A DNA stretch of 64,000 nt from Elysia crispata (taxonomy: Eukaryota > Mollusca > Gastropoda > Plakobranchidae): assembly GCA_033675545.1 (NCBI GenBank), contig JAWDGP010002101.1, forward strand, positions 94,501-158,500. Direction: 5' to 3'. Made by a program: the position numbers and the translations under genes. Numbering within the stretch: position 1 is the first letter of the stretch; every line of letters begins with the position of its first letter. Positions 50,440 through 61,424 of the stretch are shown here, piece by piece. Under the pieces are notes generated by a model that was given only the letters and a program-made list of their open reading frames with translations, had not been told where the DNA came from and ran no database searches.

Positions 50440-52255
50440 TTAGATCAGACTAGAGAGATATGCATAGTAATCACCTATCAAATTTCCATACATAAGACAT
50501 GACATCTTATTGTCTTTCAAACATGGGAAGCGTGGTCCTCCATAGTATGATGACGGCAAAATAACCCTCTGACCAACATTATTTGGGTTTCCATCTGAAT
50601 TGACAATTGTGTCTCTGAGGTCTTGATGGTTATCTGCTCTCAGTCTCTTTTGTTCCCTGCGGATATTATATTGAAGGCGTTCACATTCAATTTTTGCATA
50701 AGCATCAACCATGAACTGCTGGAGGAGCCGACGTGCCTGCAATAAATGGTTGCCTTGCCTTGTAAATAAATGGAAGCAATAGAATTGCAGTTGCGTTACC
50801 TTGTGCTGACCGGTAATTTTCATGATAAGATTCCAACTGTGAAAAAAGTATAGGAATCTGTAAACTGTCATAAGCCTTATAAAATTCTGAAATCCTTTGC
50901 AGCTGATCAGATCTTGTATGCAGTACAATATCACGGTGTCCGGCTGGATTATTTGGCAAAAGAATTTCAACTTCATTTAGTGTGGGTGCGTTGTGTGTCC
51001 TTTCATGTGTCTCTAATGGTCGCACTGTTTCATTGATAACAATTCGGAAATTTTCTATTTGGCGAGAGCCTGCAAACTCATATGCACATTTCAGCTCCTT
51101 CACGTATTTGTGATTCTGATTCAATGCTTCCTGAATGTCCAACAAAATGCTGTTACAAAGTGCATCGGTGATGAAAGACCTCTGAATTTGTTGGTCTCCG
51201 TCCGTGAAGTAGATTTTTCAAAAATTTGGCTTGCATTTCAACGGCCGGTTCCATAGGGCCTATGTGGTGACAAACCTGACCTTGAATTCGGAACTGTGGA
51301 TTCCATCCATTCATTCTCACTTCTTTACAGCCAAGAGAAGTCAACTGTAGTGCACTGTTGTATTTCCTTATGTCCTGCAGAAAGCACACAGATTGATCAG
51401 TTGTCCCTTCAAACAGGACCGCTAATTGCTGCGGAAGAGGTGCAGCACATACCTTTAGATTCATCTCTAAACTTCATGGCTTGGCAGAACTGGCATTGGA
51501 TCATGTCTCCGATTGAGGTCTCATTTCTCAATTGATCAGTGTTGAAGTGAAGAGCGGTGTGATTTGCATTTTTTTCTGTAGCCTGGGGTCTCTCTGTTTG
51601 TAGGCCTACATGTTGCACACTTTAAAAAGCAGACCTATATCTAGATTCTGTTCTGGTAGAAGAATTAAAAACTCGAGTAGATCTAGATCTAGATCTACTT
51701 GTTCTAGATCTAGATCTAGATCTAGCATCCTCTGACTCTGAGTCTGACTTGTCAGTCTCATTTGATGATGATCTAGATCTTGATCTATGTCTATGTCTAT
51801 TTCTATGGTATTTTTGGCTAGGAGTTAACCTTCATATTGAAGAACCCCCTTGTCTTTTACGTGGCATTCTCGATTTAGATCTACCTAGGTCTAGATTCTT
51901 TGCTAATTTTGAAAAGCATCAATCGTTCGGAAGGGTCTGTCCATCAGCTGTGTTTTGGCTACAAATTGTACGGATTGAGACATTGATAAGTGTGTGAATC
52001 GCCGTTCAGTATGCCCTGAAGAGTAGACTTCCGTTTGGCTTTAAAAAGTTTAACTATTGCGTTTGTGGGGCGATAAAGGGTATTCAAATGAGGAAACAAT
52101 AAAATTTCAAACAAAAAAAAATACAGAGACCTCACACTTCCTTTTATAGATATGCATCTTACCATTATGGATTAGGTATCCTACAAAATTTGAAGTCATT
52201 TGGTTCAGAAGCCTTTCGCCTCAGAAATTTGAAAGTCCATAAATATATATAGTAT
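50440..52255 (-). mobile_element. Helitron 5' end with Rep N-terminal fragment, right copy
   Basis: Minus-strand counterpart of 46943-48280, starting at the same TCTATACTATATATATTTAT, again after an A. It has a Ser/Arg-rich stretch in which the AGATCT microrepeat itself encodes Arg-Ser repeats (51680-51790), CQFCQAMKFRDES, PLPQQLAVLFEGT and FLQDIRKYNSALQLTSLGC. It extends further than the left copy: QQFMVDAYAKIECERLQYNI, KRLRADNHQDLRDTIV, NNVGQRVILPSSYYGGPR. Frame changes near 51200 and 50860 disable it, and it stops before the HUH motif. Confidence 0.8.
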
Positions 52256-54692
52256 AGATAGATACAAAATTTAGATGGACTTACATCCTTTTGGAATAAA
52301 GGAAATCGACTAATTCCATACTTTCCTATTATGTTTTTAGTTCCTTTCAACACCTTCTTAGCAAGCTTTGAATTTTCGCATTAAGTGCATAAAAATGCAC
52401 TGCCTTGCGGGAATTCAAGCCTGGCGAGATATTTAAAGCTACATTATACTGAAAGTGATGAAAAAAAATTGTAAGCCTAAAAGTAAAATCTAGATTTCTC
52501 TAGTTATAGATCTTAATTTTTTGGTTTGAGTCTAGCTGCTGTAAACGTATAGGCCCGGTTCTATGAAGCTCACCTAAAGATAGGTGCACCGAACTATAGG
52601 ACCAGGCGTAGATAGAGTTACACCTACTCCTAACTTTAGGATCGCACCTAAATTCTTGAACTTAAATAGTCTAAGCTAAAAGTCAGTGATTTTACCGTAA
52701 TTCGTCAAAAACTTTTCCTGCGCAAAACTTTTGTTTACCAATTCCATTGATATGCCATGTTAGTCATTCAAACACACAAAAAATGTAAAGGAAATTTGTG
52801 GTTTTTATTTCTTTTTTTTTATGATACCCTATGATACAAGAGAAAAAAAAATATTTTTGCTTTTTCAAATTGTTAGCCTATTACCTAAAATTCTCTTTGT
52901 TAAGGGAATGGAAAAACATTGGAATTGTTTTGTATTTTCATGTGATTTGGACTTTGAGGCTGCGGAACTTACCTTTGAGACCTCAAAAATGTTTCCTGTT
53001 ATGATCGTAACCATCTCTTTCATCCATTCGACTTCGGCGAACTAAGGATTTTGAAAATTATTTTCAACTCGCCGTCTAACCTGCACATACCTTGAACCAG
53101 ATTTTAGAGCAAGAGCTATATAATATAGTCACTTTTTATGCATGGCGAAGAGTATTTTTTTTTTATAAATAACTGAAGGAAATAAAGCTGAGATTTCGTA
53201 CTGTGTGGCCTGGGCCTAGAGATGTAGATCTAGATCTAGACTAGATAAAAGCTCCAAAAGTGTACTTTTAATTTAGATCCATTTTTAGTCAACTAGAATT
53301 TACTTTAGATTTAAATAATAATCTAAATTTAGATCTATACTAAGTGGCCACTCGTTTGAGATTTTAGGTAGACCTAGATTCCAAGTCTACTGTATTATGA
53401 TCGATGTAAATAATGGAACCGGTAATTATTATCATGTCTGTTGACCCGTTGTTCATCAATTAAGCCATTTTAATTCCAAAGCTAAATCTATTCCCTTTTT
53501 AATGTATGTCCCAGAGTAAGATAATTGTTACCAGTCCGGAAATAAGAGATCTGGGATGTCTAATACATTTCAAAACTATACCTTACCCAGAATCTGATCT
53601 TGGCCAATAGCAGCTTACACATTTTTTAATCCTAGACTTAAAAACTAATCTATTACATTAATGGTATCTATCGCATAAGCTGCAGTGGGTGTCTGTATAA
53701 ATTTTCTATATGTTCAGCGACGATATTTGTGGAAAATCAGGCAAAAGATGTGCTGTTCCCTTGCCTTTGAATTCAATCGGAGTACAAAGGCTTAGAAACT
53801 TTAAAAAAGGAAAAAAATGTTGATATTGGCAGGAACAAATCTTTGAACAAAATTTTTTAATTGTCAGATCAATGGAAAATAGGGTATTGGGGAAAGTGAG
53901 ACTAGAAACTGCAGAAAGCCAATTGCAAGTTTGCATAAAAAAGTTAATAGTAGTTGTAGCAGAGCAGCATATACATAGCCCACTACAGATACTAGGCCGT
54001 AGAGATTAAAATTATGCTTGTCTTCTGACTACTTTGAGCAGTACACGGTAATTCAAAACTAGTGTTACAAGTCAGTGATCTGAACAAGTCACTCACAGTC
54101 AGACAGCCCAATACCCTGCTTAAGCATTCCCCACAACAACCTGCTCATATGCAACCCATGGACATAGAGCTAATACAACCCTATTTAACTTTCAGTTTTT
54201 CCTCCAACAGATCTTTATTTTTACCCATTATCTTAAAGTCAGACTGTAGTATAAATTTACCTCCCTCATAAAAAAAAATTTCTGGATAATTACAAAAGAT
54301 TTGAATTTCTCAATAAGTGAATTAGTAAAAAATGTTATCAGGACACGATCTTCAATAATTTTTATGATATGACTTGTCTCTATTGATGCATTATCTTTCA
54401 AAAATAGATAGATGGGTAATCAAAATCTGGAAACGCAAGGACAATTTTTGTGAAATTATTTTTCCTCCATGTAGGCCTAAATAATGTAAAATACATGTAT
54501 TCAACAATTTTAAAGCTCTTCCACTTCCCCCAAAAAATCATAACTAACTCTCTACTATTTAGATCTATTTATTTCAAAGTTTAAAAATATGATGATGCAG
54601 AAGAAAAACAAATCTGATTAAATTAATTTTTATCTTAGACAAGCTGCCTATATTATTCTTTGATATTACTGTATTCTGTTATTTACTTTCAG

Positions 54693-54836
54693 GAGTTCTT
54701 CCATGAAACATGGGGAATGATGAAGACACCAGTTGTTATCAGCATATCACCTTTCATCAGGCAGATGGTGCCCGCTTTTCTTGTCAGCAATTACAAAATC
54801 ATGAACTTAAAGTTTGCTAATAAACTAGCCAAGTGA
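54693..54836 (+). other. Candidate terminal exon within copy B
   Basis: Follows TTATTTACTTTCAG and is open for 47 codons to a stop. Equivalent of 27315-27458 in copy A; see that entry for the comparison. Identity unknown. Confidence 0.25.
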
Positions 54837-55359
54837 ATGAGGGCAAGTGCCAAGTGGCCTCATGGCATCACCTGTTTACTACTATAACTATAGCTCAAGG
54901 ATCATTCAAGAATGTGCAGAGAGGGTACCTGGCACAATGAAGTCATGTGGAACATGTTGTGTTCATGTGTACATATTTTCATGCATACTGGGCTCTATTT
55001 ATCCCTGACAAATTAATGAGAAATAATTTTTTTTAAAATCATTTTTGTCTGCTGAATCAATATTGTAAATCAATGCTCCTGTACACTGTGTTTAGTTTTG
55101 ATGTATCCATGTACCAGATACATAAGCAATTCACAGCTGTCAGAGGTAAAGGCTTAAATATATGGGTTCAAGCATTTATTTTTGTATTTGTGCAAAAAAG
55201 TTGTGTAGGAAGACTGCCCTTTGTCATGCTAATGACTTTAATCAGCGCCATCTGATTGTACGTTATTAAGATTAAGTTACTTAATTCATAAAGAACTCAA
55301 AATGTATTTAAATAATATAAAGTTGCCAGTTTTTCTGCCAAATACTAATCTTATGTTTA

Positions 55360-55361
<2 letters not shown>

Positions 55362-55408
<47 letters not shown>
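55362..55408. repeat. (TA)n microsatellite in copy B
   Basis: Longer allele of the tract at 26771-26792 in copy A. Confidence 0.9.
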
Positions 55409-55410
<2 letters not shown>

Positions 55411-56568
55411 AAGATGAGACAAAGTGACTAATTACATTTATTGATGTTATCCTGGCACATGCAACAGAGCGTTTCATAACTGTGCCTAAATGTGCATCTA
55501 CAGAATTATTGTTTCATATAGAGCATTCATAACAAGGTGATCTAGGGTGAAAAAGTACTGGGCTAAATGTTCAACATGACACTACAATGACCACAGAATT
55601 TTTTATACTAAGCTTTCTACAATTAACTAAAACCAAAAAAAATCATGTTTAAAGGCTTTGAAGCATTAAATCTTTTAGGATATGCCTGCCATGCTTAGCG
55701 AAGAGTTGATCTTTTTTTCAAAAACAAAAAAAATAATAATAAAAAAAACCTTTATGCATTAAGCACTGAGCCAACAATTTAGTATTCGGTTTCTGTGTAT
55801 TTAAAAATGTAAACATAATTATTTTGTATGAAAAGAATATCCAAAAATAGTTAACAACCAAAGGCAGAGTCTGTTCATTATCGGAGGTCCTCTGCATATG
55901 ATCGGGAAAAAACGTGTATTTGTTGTGGTTTAAAAAGAACTTTTTTTTAAATTTTCACAGTTATTAAAAAAAAGAACAAGAACTGAAATTTGAGTTAAAC
56001 AAGATCTAGGCCTGCATTTCTGAGAAATATAATTGTCAATGGTTTATAGCCTAAAACTTACAATCACATTCATTCATTATTTTCAAAAGCTTTTACAAGA
56101 AAAGAAAAAAATTGTGAAGTTTTCATTTCTTTTTTATTTCTACTTTTTTTGTGCTCCAAAATATAGCATATCCTCTTCAGTTTGATAAAGGATTTCAGCT
56201 GCTGATTCAAATCCATACAGTCAATAAGATTGAAAAGCAGCAATGGGGACCTTTCACAGTTACTTGTTCTTCTTATGCACATGTCTGGAGAAAAAGACTG
56301 AAAAAAAAATAAAGTGCAATGATGTTGAATTAGATTTCAATTCAATTATGGATATAAGGAAAAAAAGGAAGAGTAGGTTAATGCTACCTATTTCGATCAA
56401 AGTCCTTCATGCCATCTCACTTTTTTGGACGTTTAAAAAAAATTGTAATGCTTTTATAACTTATCGAGTAGTCATACTCTGACTTCATAGTCAAACTAAA
56501 CATCATTTGATTATCAGATAAAAGTATACATATCTCCAGCCAGCGCTGTTTAGTACAGAGTTGTGCCT

Positions 56569-56571
<3 letters not shown>

Positions 56572-56629
<58 letters not shown>
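56572..56629. repeat. (TA)n microsatellite, mariner target
   Basis: TA tract bordering the left end of the mariner; the matching position in copy A is the short tract near 25586-25600. mariner elements integrate at TA, so the tract supplied the target. Confidence 0.95.
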
Positions 56630-56630
<1 letters not shown>

Positions 56631-57997
56631 GAGGGCTCTTTCATAATTAACCGAAAAATGCCCATTGCTCAGCAACCAGTGGAGCTTTTTTAATTCTGTA
56701 AACGACATGATATTCCTTATTTCCTGACGGATATTCCCAGAAATTATGAAGTGCATCATTTTGCACAATGAATGTCTAGACGATTTTAAAGATGGCGGCC
56801 CACCTTGAAACTTGGTCAAAGGAGGAAATCAGAGCTGTCATACGTTTTTTGAACGCCAAAAGTCTGAATCCTACCGAAATTCATAAAGAACTTCAGAGTG
56901 TATATGGTGAGCATGTTATAAGCCGTACACAAGTCTATCACTGGTGTAATTTGTTTAAGCCGGCCATTCCGACTTGACAGACAGGGAAGGGAGAGGGCGT
57001 TCGATAACTGCGACGTCAGAAGACAATGTGAAGCGAGTTGATGAGCTTATTCGTCAAGACAGGAGGTTGAAACTTCATGAAATCGCAAGCAGTCTTGAAA
57101 TTTCGGAAACTTCTGCCCATAGAATTGTATTTGATGAACTTGGCTACAGAAAAGTCAGCGCAAGATGGGTTCCTAAGCAACTGACAGACAATCATAAAGA
57201 ACAAAGATTGGACATCTGCAGGGAACTTTTGAGAAGAAGCAAGAGCTCACGCAGGGTTCACGGGCATACTGCCAACGCCGGCGTGGACTTTCTTGGGGAC
57301 GATGTGACTTTTCTTGACAGCATAGTCACCGGTGATTAGACTTGGTTGCACCATTGTACCCCAGAAACAAAGCAAGATTCGATGACATGGAAACATCCAT
57401 CCTCACCTGTCGCGAAGAAATTCAAAGTCATGCGGTCAGCAAAGAAAATAATGGGAACTGTTTTCTGGAACAGTCGTGGTGTTCTTCTGTTCGAAACCTT
57501 ACAACCTGGAGAAACAATCAATGCTGCAAGATGCTGCCAAACTCTTGACAAGCTTAGGGAGGCCATTCGCAGAAAGCGCCCAGGGCAGTTGACCAACGGG
57601 GTCATTTTGCAACATGACAACGCTACACCCCACACAGCACGAGTGACGCAAGGTTGGATGGGAGATTTTGCCACACCCACCACACAGTCCAGACCTCGCA
57701 CCATCTGATTATCACCTCTTTGGGCCACTGAAACGTGAGCTGGCAGGAAAGCGCTTTGATGACGATGAAGAGCTTGTTGACCATGTGCGGAAATGGCTAC
57801 AAAACCGTGACGGAAGTTTCTTCCGAGAGGGTATCTATTCCATGGTGCGGCGTTGGCAGAAGTGTGTTGACAGACTTGGCTGTTACGTAGAGAAATGAAG
57901 GACGAGTCAAGGTATGAACACGTGCAAGAATTTTGTTGATAGCATAAAAAACGCGGATTTTACAGGCATTTTTCGGTTAATTATGAAAGAGCCCTCG
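56630..57997 (+). mobile_element. mariner element, 1368 bp
   Basis: Perfect-looking inverted ends of about 30 bp (CGAGGGCTCTTTCATAATTA at the left, its complement at the right) flanked by TA at 56628-56629 and 57998-57999. Size, TIRs, TA target and the D,D34D transposase are classic mariner. It is absent from copy A, so it inserted after the two copies separated. Confidence 0.97.
56792..57895 (+). pseudogene. mariner transposase, D,D34D, inactive
   Basis: Cut-and-paste transposase. The N-terminal helix-turn-helix region starts at ATG 56792 (MAAHLETWSKEEIRAVIRFL) and includes HWCNLFK. A stop at about 56975 is followed by the second HTH (EIASSLEISETSAHRIV) and GYRKVSARWVPK. The first catalytic Asp is in IVTGD, but the next codon, usually Glu of GDETW, is TAG at 57337. 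The second Asp is in LQHDNATPHTA and the third in HSPDLAPSDYHLFGPLKREL, after a frame change at about 57670. At least two stops and one frameshift make it dead. The C-terminus ends LGCYVEK. Confidence 0.95.
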
Positions 57998-58280
57998 TAT
58001 ATATATTCATGCTTTCATTCACACACTGTTGTCAGGTTTTCTTTACATTTACATAGGTCAAATTATAAAATTATCTATGGCGATTGCTCTCATATGGCAG
58101 TACAATGTAAGTTGACGTTGAAATTAACATGCATCCGCTATATTGTAAATTTAACAATCTAACCACCGTTTCATGCTGCTCTGAAGTATTGATCATACCC
58201 AGCAACAGTTTAATTTTAAATGCTTTTTTAAAAAATTACATACATACAATACAAAATGTATATTATGGTATTGTTCATAC

Positions 58281-59141
58281 CCTTTGGGTTTGCCAGATTC
58301 TTTGCGGATAAGTTGGTATCAGAAGTATCAAGTTTCATTATCAGTCTCAGTCAAATGGATCCTTGTAGAATATTTTGTTGAGTTTAAGAGCATGTAAAAC
58401 ATGTTGGAGGATATCACTACAAGCTCAGATTTTGGGTCAAGTTAGCTGTGGAAAAGCAGAAAAAAAATTAATAAATTACACGAAAAATTCTGCACTTTGC
58501 TTCCTATTAGTTTGAGCATTTTACGTACAAAACTACATAGCAAACTGTAAAATGGTTTCCAACAAATCTACATCTTTAGATTCACTTTTCTTTATAAATT
58601 CCATTTTCTGCTTACAATTTTTTTTTCTTTTTATTAATATAACATTAAGGAATAAAAAAAAGCAAGCAATCACAAGTAATTGGCTGCCTAAGTAATGAAT
58701 CAACATGGAGACCACATTCACTGTTGAGAACTGTCTTTAAACAGCTCCTATTCTATAGCATTTTATGACAGTTATTATTGGTACCTAAGGTTTGAATAAA
58801 GCAGTTAGGTAGTTTAGTTTATATAGGCTCTGAACCTAATTTTACAATAAATAAATTTTTCACCCTTGCCTATATATAATATATATATATACTAAGAATA
58901 TAATTTTGAAGTCCTTTTGATCTTTTCTTTTTTCTTTTTTTAAAGAACTTTATTGTAGCTCTAGTTGGTTTATCAGAAGTCTCCACATCCACCTTTAATT
59001 CTTCTACACTGTGCATTAATTAGCCTTCTTTCACTTAAATGGCCCCACATTTATGAGACCATGGAAGGCAGTCTTAAAAAAATAAAATGTAAATGAACCA
59101 TATTTTTTTTCTGCAGCAACCACATTACTACTGCTACTACT
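58281..59141. other. Block present in copy B, absent from copy A
   Basis: Between GTTCATACCC and the ACCAATATTGC that adjoin directly in copy A (about 25290-25320), copy B has about 860 bp of AT-rich sequence with no recognised gene or TIR. Either it was inserted in B or lost in A; the CCACC microhomology at the junction favours deletion in A. Confidence 0.7.
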
Positions 59142-59204
59142 ACCACCAATATTGCTATTGGTGCTACAACTCCTTCTACCACCATTATTATGATTTTTAT
59201 GTTT

Positions 59205-59206
59205 AG

Positions 59207-59277
<71 letters not shown>

Positions 59278-59287
59278 TTATTACTAT

Positions 59288-59336
<49 letters not shown>

Positions 59337-59455
59337 ATAACACTACAACCATTACTAATACTACTAATACTGCTTCTATTATTACAAACATTATTGCTTT
59401 TGCTAGTACAACAATTATTATCACTACTACTACTACTACTACTACTATACAACTT

Positions 59456-59517
<62 letters not shown>

Positions 59518-59525
59518 GCTACTAT

Positions 59526-59568
<43 letters not shown>

Positions 59569-59572
59569 GCTA

Positions 59573-59616
<44 letters not shown>

Positions 59617-59654
59617 GCACTACTACTACTTTTGCTGCTGCTTCTACTACCATA

Positions 59655-59745
<91 letters not shown>
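59205..59745. repeat. (CTA)n/(CTG)n compound microsatellite in copy B
   Basis: Long CTA arrays interrupted by CTG runs at about 59321-59336 and 59490-59520. This is the expanded, inverted counterpart of 24889-25248 in copy A. Confidence 0.95.
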
Positions 59746-59746
<1 letters not shown>

Positions 59747-60954
59747 CAGTGAGCTTCATACTATTGTAACTTTAACTAATTACTACCGTTGTTATATGTT
59801 GGGGTTAAAAGTTTGCCTGAGATATCTGGCATATTCAGACACAATAATATTAATTATTTTCATTGTAAAACCCTTGGCTCACAGTGATAACGTTACTGTA
59901 TGATCGAGAAGTTTATAAAGAGAAAGATTGCCTACCAATCTACAGATCTGATAGCAGATTATTTCCTCACCTAATCTAATCTTGATTAAATGCCTATACA
60001 TACAAGATTTACAACTATTATTATGTGTTTTGTTTTGGATGTTACACACTGTAGAGATGATAAATCAGAGCAAATTTATTAAATATAGGTCTAGCGCTCT
60101 TTATACTAGAATCTATCTAACGTTACCATTTGGATCTTTGGACTACACAGTCAATTTAAAAGTCAAGTTTTTGTTGTTTTCAGTGAGACTATTCTATCTA
60201 AACACATACATCTAGATTCATACACGTGGAAAGTTTGATTTAACTCATTTGAATAGCAAATTACATAAATAAGAGCGATGAAACAAACCCATTTCAATTC
60301 GAATCGAGCTGTCGGCAGAATTAGATCTATTGCTGCTTTTTGCCGGAAATTAAGCATTTTGTGCACCTAACTCGAGTTAGGACTAGGTAGACCCACTCCT
60401 AAATCTTGCACCTAAATCGCGTCATTTTAGGGCCAAAGTTTGATCTTAGGTTCACACTTTTCTTCATAGAACGGACCTAATTTTGAGTAGAGACTAGAGT
60501 GGGACTAGCGGATGTTAGGATCAATCCTAAAGATAGTAGCGCTTCATAGAACCGGGCCATAGGCCCTAGATGTAGAATCTATCATCTATGTCGGAGCAAT
60601 CTTTTTAGATTTTTTACCTAGGCCTAAATTTTACACTATATCATCTAGATTTAGATCTATTCTAGACGATTTTAGATCTACCGCCGCCTACATTGTGTGC
60701 GTACTTTCAGTTTCATTCCTACTCAGCTGTCCTGAGAGGAAATAGATCGCACATTCACCTTTTCTTTTAAGAAAATAATAATCACATATTTGCCTTTAAT
60801 TAAAAAAAAAAATTATTTTGGTGAAAAATAATACAACCACTCCAATCTTTTGGGCAATTACAACTTAATGCCAACTTTGACGTTCCTAGGTGGTCTAGAA
60901 ATGCTCGGTTAGATGGTCCTCATTTTTCGCCTAGCTCCATTGTTATAAATAGAT

Positions 60955-61130
60955 GAGTTCTCTCAGAGAACATAGACTTAAACAGTTCCGGGCCTTGTAT
61001 GGCTGTGACCAGCTGAAAATGCTGAAACATGCATCGACGAGATGGCTCAGCATTAGTACATGTTTAGAACGCTTACTTGACAGCTTGGATCCTGTCCAGG
61101 ATTTTTTTAAAGTGAAGCAACAGGCTTGAA
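60955..61130 (+). pseudogene. hAT/ZBED-like transposase C-terminal scrap
   Basis: One open frame reads LYGCDQLKMLKHASTRWLSI and continues CLERLLDSLDPVQDFFKVK. The STRWLS block followed by a Leu-rich helix is characteristic of hAT/ZBED-type proteins of the class seen at 49.6-50.3 kb. Nothing before or after it continues the gene. Confidence 0.65.
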
Positions 61131-61424
61131 AGCCTATCACGAAAAAGAAAAAAAAAAGACTGTCAAGGAAAAAGGCGTCGACAACGCCTATCATGGGTTT
61201 GAACTGAAAAAAGAACACACAAGGATCAATGCCCCTCTTCCGATGGTTAGAACAGTAAAATGAAAAACACGCAGTGACACACAGTTTAAAAGAAAGAGCC
61301 TCACATTTTGTTATTCAAGTAGAGCTGGAACTTGATTGGTCATTCCGTTGTTGATAAATGTAAAAATAAAGAAAGAATGAAACAAATGAATAAATAAAAA
61401 TACCAAAAAAACAAAACAAAACTG

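Larger units (their letters stand above)
52552..60558. mobile_element. 8007-bp TIR element, copy B with nested mariner
   Basis: Same family as copy A, in inverted orientation. Ends are GGCCCGGTTCTATGAAG and its reverse complement, flanked by ATA at 52549-52551 and 60559-60561, a clean 3-bp target duplication. Collinear with copy A throughout, with only a few per cent substitutions by eye. It is longer because of a 1368-bp mariner (56630-57997), an extra block of about 860 bp (58281-59141), and expanded (TA)n and (CTA)n arrays. Short frames are shared with copy A but no transposase is visible. Confidence 0.85.
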
